Source: Clostridiaceae bacterium
GTDB taxonomy: Bacteria; Bacillota; Clostridia; Saccharofermentanales; DTU023
Length of the DNA stretch: 9,929 nt
Direction of reading: 5' to 3'
NCBI GenBank assembly: GCA_012798865.1
Contig: JAAZMK010000032.1
Span: 1 to 9,929, forward strand
Part shown: positions 6,022-9,929 of the stretch, in pieces
How positions within the stretch are numbered: the first letter of the stretch is position 1
Layout of the letters: each line of letters opens with the position of its first letter
The notes under the pieces: generated by a model
Databases searched by the model: none
The model's input: the letters and a program-made list of their open reading frames with translations, nothing else
What the model was told of the DNA's origin: nothing
Made by a program: the position numbers and the translations under genes

Positions 6022-7418
6022 GAACTTTCCTTCGAAAACAATAAATCAAATGCTTCATTCAACTCACTCACGTAGTATACGCGGACGTCGCGCTCTTTTT
6101 CAAAACGGCGCAGCCTTGTGCGCGCGGAGGCGGGTACGACAAAACGTGTCCACCCGGCGCGGTACGCCTCCTCGAGATAATCGGCAATACGTGAAACAGA
6201 GCGCACCTCGCCCGTAAGTCCCACCTCTCCGACTACGATGCCTTCCAGTCCTAACGGCTCGTCTCGCACACTCGACAACAATGCCGCCAATATTGCTAAA
6301 TCTGCGGAAGTCCCCCGAATCTTCATTCCGCCCGTCACATTAATGTACGCGTCCAACGAACTGAAGTCGAGATTTGTCTTCTTTTCCGCCACCGCCATCA
6401 ACATGATCAGTCTTGAGCGATCAATTCCCTGTGCCATCCTGATCGGAGAACCGTAATTCGACGAAACGGTCAGCGCCTGCAACTCTAATAATAGTGGACG
6501 TGACCCCTCAAGAATCGCGGTGACCACAGAACCTGCCACATTCCGAGGCTTACCGTCGATAAAGAGACTCGTCGCCTGATCGACCGACACAAGTCCTTTT
6601 TCCGTCATCTCGAAAATACCGATTTCATCCGTCGCATAAAACCTATTCTTCACGGAGCGAAGAATGCGCAGCGAGCTGTCTCTCTCTCCTTCAAAGTAAA
6701 GTACGGTATCTACCATATGCTCCAACACGCGCGGACCGGCTATGGCACCCTCCTTCGTTACATGCCCCGTCATCAGAATCGTAATTCCACAGCTTTTGGC
6801 GATACGCAGCAACCCCATCCCCGCTTCGCGCACTTGCGAGACGGAACCGGGCGCCGTCGTCAAATCATCGGAATAAACGGTCTGGATTGAGTCGATCACC
6901 GCGACTGACGGTCGTCGTTCAAGCAAAACCCTCTCAATCGTCGAGAAGTTGGTTGTTGTAAGAAGGGGAATCGCCTTGTCGCTGAGTTCCAGACGATCAC
7001 AACGCATCCTTATCTGCGTTTCCGACTCCTCACCGCTGACGTAGAGGATCTCTTCGTCGGGAATACGACCCAAAATCTCTAACGCAAGGGTCGATTTCCC
7101 GATACCGGGATCACCGCCTAGCAGAATCAGCGACCCGAAAACGAGTCCCCCGCCGAGCACACGATCGAGTTCGCTAATATTTGTAGGTATTTTGCGCGCT
7201 TCCTCAGCTTCAACTTTTGATAAGTCGATCACTTCGTCGCGCTCTCCTTCACCGGCGCCCGGCAACCAGCTACCTGCACGCACACTCGGCGCTTTTGCAA
7301 GCGTCTCATGTACAACCGAAAACGAGTTCCACGCTTCACAGGTCGGACACCGACCGAGCCATCCGCTCGTCTCGTGTCCACACTCGCTGCAGACGTATAT
7401 TTTCCTTGTTTTCGCCAT
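6018..7418 (-). CDS. radA: DNA repair protein RadA/Sms
   Basis: RadA is a RecA-like ATPase that drives branch migration of recombination intermediates and helps repair stalled forks. The 466 residues match the family length. In order: an N-terminal C4 zinc finger (C10, C13, C24, C27 within YVCSECGHETSGWLGRCPTC); Walker A GGDPGIGKST (101-110); the Walker B-like strand SVAVIDSIQT (171-180); the RadA-specific KNRF motif (257-260) followed by YATDEIGIFEM; and a C-terminal Lon-protease-like domain with YINVTGGMKIRGTSADLAI (358-376) and GEVGLTGEVRSV (397-408). No residue I would expect is missing. The ATG at 7416-7418 is preceded by AGGAG at 5 nt. It is first in a minus-strand series, overlapping ispD by 4 bp, and its promoter should lie in the divergent gap upstream. 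Confidence 0.98.
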   Translation of the reverse strand: MAKTRKIYVCSECGHETSGWLGRCPTCEAWNSFSVVHETLAKAPSVRAGSWLPGAGEGERDEVIDLSKVEAEEARKIPTNISELDRVLGGGLVFGSLILLGGDPGIGKSTLALEILGRIPDEEILYVSGEESETQIRMRCDRLELSDKAIPLLTTTNFSTIERVLLERRPSVAVIDSIQTVYSDDLTTAPGSVSQVREAGMGLLRIAKSCGITILMTGHVTKEGAIAGPRVLEHMVDTVLYFEGERDSSLRILRSVKNRFYATDEIGIFEMTEKGLVSVDQATSLFIDGKPRNVAGSVVTAILEGSRPLLLELQALTVSSNYGSPIRMAQGIDRSRLIMLMAVAEKKTNLDFSSLDAYINVTGGMKIRGTSADLAILAALLSSVRDEPLGLEGIVVGEVGLTGEVRSVSRIADYLEEAYRAGWTRFVVPASARTRLRRFEKERDVRVYYVSELNEAFDLLFSKESS

Positions 7419-7660
7419 CCTCTCTCCTGTTCCTTTTCCTCTTACATTCTCGACAAATTTGGTATTTATAGATGTAAGTATAGGTTAACACCGGCTGAAA
7501 TGATAGAATGATAAATAATACTTCAAAAAGTATAAGTAAATGACTGAACGACATTTACGTCATCGCATACTAACGATTCACGCACCTGTCGTTAAAACGT
7601 GAAAGCATCCAAAATGCATCGTGTCGTGCGCACTATAACTATAAATGGAGGACTTATACC
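7419..7660. promoter_or_regulatory. Divergent intergenic region between radA and the acyl-CoA ligase gene
   Basis: This 242-bp gap must hold promoters for both directions. Its radA-proximal half (about 7441-7545) is distinctly AT-rich. The best minus-strand candidate is TTGAAG (7521-7526 on plus) with TATCAT (7500-7505), but the 15-nt spacer is short. A small inverted repeat, ATACTT at 7518-7523 and AAGTAT at 7528-7533, overlaps that -35 and could be an operator. A second one, AACGACA at 7547-7553 and TGTCGTT at 7587-7593, lies on the ligase side. On the plus strand TATAAC/TATAAA (7634-7645) is -10-like but lacks a convincing -35. No coding potential is evident. Confidence 0.4.
7647..7651 (+). 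promoter_or_regulatory. Ribosome binding site deciding the TTG start of the acyl-CoA ligase gene
   Basis: GGAGG lies 9 nt before the TTG at 7661-7663. The nearby ATG at 7645-7647 is out of frame, and the first in-frame ATG (7736-7738) would remove 25 residues. The TTG start is therefore preferred. Confidence 0.7.
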
Positions 7661-9412
7661 TTGCTTAAGCAATTCCCCGATCCGACCGTTATAGACTCGT
7701 CTTTTCGCGAGACTTTCGATATTCCTGAAAAAACAATGTCGGAGTTTATTGAGAGCGTTTGCGCGTCTCGATCTAACGAACGGGCGATCTCGTTTCTCGG
7801 CGCTCATATTACGTATGGTGAATTAGAGGAGCGTATCGACGCGTGCATCCGCGGTCTCCTCGCCATCGGCTTCAAAGAGAGAGATGTCTTCTCCTTTTGC
7901 ATGCCGAACATTCCCGAGACCGTTGTTCTGTTCTACGCCGTCAATCGTCTTGGAGGCGTCTGTAACATGATTCACCCGCTTGCGCCCCCGGCAATCGTGA
8001 TCGATTCCATGACGTCGACGGGCAGTCGTTATTTAGCTTTTCCCGAGCTTTTTCTCTCGCGTCTCGCTTCGCAACTCGAAGAAAAACGCGAGACGCTCTC
8101 TCTCGAACGTGTTGTCGTCGTCCCTATGGCAGGATCAGGGGACACGATCAGCAGACTTGGTTTATGGTTGGCAAAGGGTCGTAAAGCTCTCAAAACGATG
8201 CCACAAAACAAACATTGGATGCTGTGGAAAGACATGATCAAAAATGGAATCTCAACTTCCTCCGTCAACCTCTCCGAGCACGGAGATCCGCATCGCGTCT
8301 CTGTCTACCTGCATAGCGGAGGAACAACGGCCGATCCGAAAATCATTGAACTGTCCGACCACAATTTCAATGTAATCGCTTACCAAATCGTATGGGCAAT
8401 CGGCGAACAGCCAGGTGACACCGCGATCACCGGACACTCGATGATCACCATTCTTCCTCTCTTTCACGGTTTCGGACTATGTATCGGAATGCATTCGATG
8501 CTGGTCAACGGTCAATGTTGTATACTCGTCCCGCAGTTTTCTCCTGACGTACTGGCTGCCGTCATAAAAAAGCATCGACCGACCCTGATGGCGGGTGTCC
8601 CGACACTTTTCGAAGGCATACTCAATTCGCCTGCGATGAAGGACGTCGACTTCTCCTGTTTCAAGGCACTATTCTGTGGCGGTGACACACTCACACCCGA
8701 GCTGAAAACGCGTTTTGATCAATTCCTGCTTGAGCATGGCTCATCATGCAAGCTGCGAGAAGGATACGGTCTGACAGAGACCGTAACCGTTTGCAGCCTT
8801 TCGCATGACCGAACCTCCGACCGTAACGGCATCGGTTTTCCTCTCGCATGTATGAAGATGAAAATTGTCGATCCCGTCACGAGAGAAACACTCCCCGACG
8901 GCGAGACGGGCTTGATTTGTGTCTCGGGACCAACAGTCATGAGGGGCTACTTAAACGACCCCGAAGCAACGGCAAACGCCATAAGAAAGCACGAAGACGG
9001 AGAATACTGGGTGGAGACCGGTGACATCGGACTGCGCAATCCCGACGGATTCTATCACTTTATAAGCAGAATCAAGAGAATGATAAAAGTGTCGGGCGTT
9101 CCCGTTTATCCATCACAAGTCGAGACGCTCATCGCAGAGCTTCCTGAAGTCTTGCAAGTGGCAGCGATCGGCATACCGCATCCATATAAAATGCAAGTCG
9201 TCAAGGCGTTTGTCAGTGTCCGTGAGGGAACCGATAAAGAGCTCCTCGAAAAAAAGATTAAAGAAACCATCCGACAACGACTTTTGCGATATGCCGTTCC
9301 GGAAGAAATTGAATTTATCGACGAATTTCCCAAAACAGCCATCGGTAAGATTGACGCCAGAAAACTCGAAGAGATAGAACTGCAAAAGAGAAAAGCAACA
9401 GAAAACACTTAA
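7661..9412 (+). CDS. AMP-dependent acyl-CoA synthetase/ligase (fatty-acyl-CoA ligase-like)
   Basis: This 583-residue ANL-superfamily enzyme is expected to activate a carboxylic acid with ATP to an acyl-AMP and pass it to CoA. Adenylation motifs in order: P-loop HSGGTTADPK (218-227); GYGLTETVTVC (368-378), the A5 aromatic/TE motif; GETGLICVSGPTVMRGY (414-430); the ATP-ribose Asp in ETGD (452-455); the hinge region SRIKRMIKVSGVPVYPSQVE (469-488); and C-terminal catalytic Lys in KTAIGKIDARKL (558-569), K563 being the probable residue. Residues 162-198 form a basic amphipathic segment (RLGLWLAKGRKALK) like the membrane-associating stretch I recall in long-chain enzymes. The substrate cannot be read from sequence; a fatty acid is the best guess. 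It starts at TTG with GGAGG 9 nt upstream, stands alone on its strand, and its stop interlocks with that of the HAD gene. Confidence 0.93.
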   Translation: MLKQFPDPTVIDSSFRETFDIPEKTMSEFIESVCASRSNERAISFLGAHITYGELEERIDACIRGLLAIGFKERDVFSFCMPNIPETVVLFYAVNRLGGVCNMIHPLAPPAIVIDSMTSTGSRYLAFPELFLSRLASQLEEKRETLSLERVVVVPMAGSGDTISRLGLWLAKGRKALKTMPQNKHWMLWKDMIKNGISTSSVNLSEHGDPHRVSVYLHSGGTTADPKIIELSDHNFNVIAYQIVWAIGEQPGDTAITGHSMITILPLFHGFGLCIGMHSMLVNGQCCILVPQFSPDVLAAVIKKHRPTLMAGVPTLFEGILNSPAMKDVDFSCFKALFCGGDTLTPELKTRFDQFLLEHGSSCKLREGYGLTETVTVCSLSHDRTSDRNGIGFPLACMKMKIVDPVTRETLPDGETGLICVSGPTVMRGYLNDPEATANAIRKHEDGEYWVETGDIGLRNPDGFYHFISRIKRMIKVSGVPVYPSQVETLIAELPEVLQVAAIGIPHPYKMQVVKAFVSVREGTDKELLEKKIKETIRQRLLRYAVPEEIEFIDEFPKTAIGKIDARKLEEIELQKRKATENT

Positions 9413-9929
9413 CTCTGTTGCGACAGAATACGCTCGATATACGCCGTCAAATCTTCCGGACTTTCGGCGAGATAATCGGGACTCACCGCTTCCAACTTTT
9501 CAATCGGCTGGTAACCCCATTTGACCGCGACTGTACGCATCCCGGCATTTCTGCCTGTCATCACATCGATGTCGCTGTCGCCGATGAAGAAAGACCTTTC
9601 GGGCGAAGCCCCGAGTTTCTCCAACACATCAATCGTTTGGGACGCGTCCGGCTTGAGCGGAAAGTCGGGACTAAAACCGCGAATCTCTGAAAAGAGATCC
9701 AAAGAAAAAGATGTCGCCAGAACACGCGGCGCCATTGACATATTCTTATTCGTCACGACGGCGACATCGACACCCATCGCTAGAAGACGTTCGAGCATCT
9801 CAGGCACTCCGTCATAAGGCTCCAGCTCATCGGTACAATGCTCGTCAAATATTCTTGTATAGATGCGAAATGCTTCCTCGATGGTATCCGGGTCATCGAT
9901 GCCCGAATGGCGCATAACGCTCTCCGCAA
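9409..9929 (-). CDS. HAD-family phosphatase, phosphoglycolate phosphatase-like (5' end outside the window)
   Basis: The visible part is the C-terminal 173 or so residues. The frame stays open past the ATG at 9913-9915 to the right edge (AESV before MRHSG), so that ATG is internal. The family's nucleophile motif DxDGTLxDS must lie beyond the edge. What is visible is a cap domain ending in PYDGVPEMLERLLAMG, motif II VAVVTNKN with its Thr, motif III Lys in PLKPDASQT, and motif IV FFIGDSDIDVMTGRNAGM. The WGY that follows is typical of Gph-like enzymes, which dephosphorylate 2-phosphoglycolate, but closely related members act on pyrophosphate or nucleotides. The substrate is therefore uncertain. 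The TAA stop (9409-9411) overlaps that of the facing ligase gene, with no terminator between. Confidence 0.9.
   Translation of the reverse strand, partial: AESVMRHSGIDDPDTIEEAFRIYTRIFDEHCTDELEPYDGVPEMLERLLAMGVDVAVVTNKNMSMAPRVLATSFSLDLFSEIRGFSPDFPLKPDASQTIDVLEKLGASPERSFFIGDSDIDVMTGRNAGMRTVAVKWGYQPIEKLEAVSPDYLAESPEDLTAYIERILSQQS

Noticed and set aside
7634..7645. TATAAC/TATAAA as a -10 box for the acyl-CoA ligase gene
   Set aside because: No convincing -35 at the right distance, and it would place the transcript start almost on top of the ribosome binding site.
9414..9427. Small hairpin TCTGT/ACAGA just after the ligase stop, as a terminator
   Set aside because: The stem is only 5 bp, has no T-run on either strand and lies inside the HAD coding sequence.
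9913..9915. ATG as the true start of the HAD phosphatase gene
   Set aside because: The frame stays open upstream to the window edge, and the family's N-terminal DxDGT catalytic motif is missing from the visible part, so the gene must begin outside.

Overview
The window looks like bacterial chromosome from the Bacillota, most likely a Clostridia-type lineage. Three things point there: the alanyl-tRNA synthetase has a cysteine-rich catalytic insert like those I recall from clostridial enzymes, the ribosome binding sites are strongly purine-rich (GGAGG type), and radA sits directly beside ispD. Base composition appears close to half G+C by eye. This placement is inference; no rRNA or other taxonomic marker is present.

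Layout, left to right. A plus-strand gene enters from the left edge and ends at 194; only 63 residues are visible and I do not recognise them. A strong stem-loop at 246-278 separates it from a run of five minus-strand genes read from 7418 down to 317: radA (DNA repair ATPase), ispD (isoprenoid precursor synthesis, overlapping radA by 4 bp), a 587-residue membrane protein, alaS, and a HinT-like HIT hydrolase 15 bp behind alaS. The gap between the membrane-protein gene and alaS (3341-3426) holds two hairpins, one a plausible terminator. The five genes are therefore probably at least two transcripts: radA-ispD-(membrane protein) and alaS-hinT. A 242-bp divergent gap (7419-7660) separates radA from a plus-strand acyl-CoA synthetase-like gene with a TTG start. 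That gene converges on a minus-strand HAD phosphatase cut off by the right edge. The two stop codons interlock in one TTAA.

Most genes are housekeeping. The part that deserves attention is the 587-residue protein at 3427-5190. Its N-terminal region reads like a PP2C Ser/Thr phosphatase in which most metal-binding aspartates have been replaced. A long acidic, tyrosine-rich linker follows, then one membrane segment, polythreonine runs and a C-terminal LysM peptidoglycan-binding domain. It looks like a membrane-anchored pseudophosphatase linking the cell wall to the cytoplasm. No kinase or other obvious partner lies in the window. Smaller points are the alaS-hinT pairing, the missing T-box in front of alaS, the absence of disA between radA and ispD, and the interlocked stop codons. 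I saw no tRNA, rRNA, CRISPR array, insertion sequence or phage signature.
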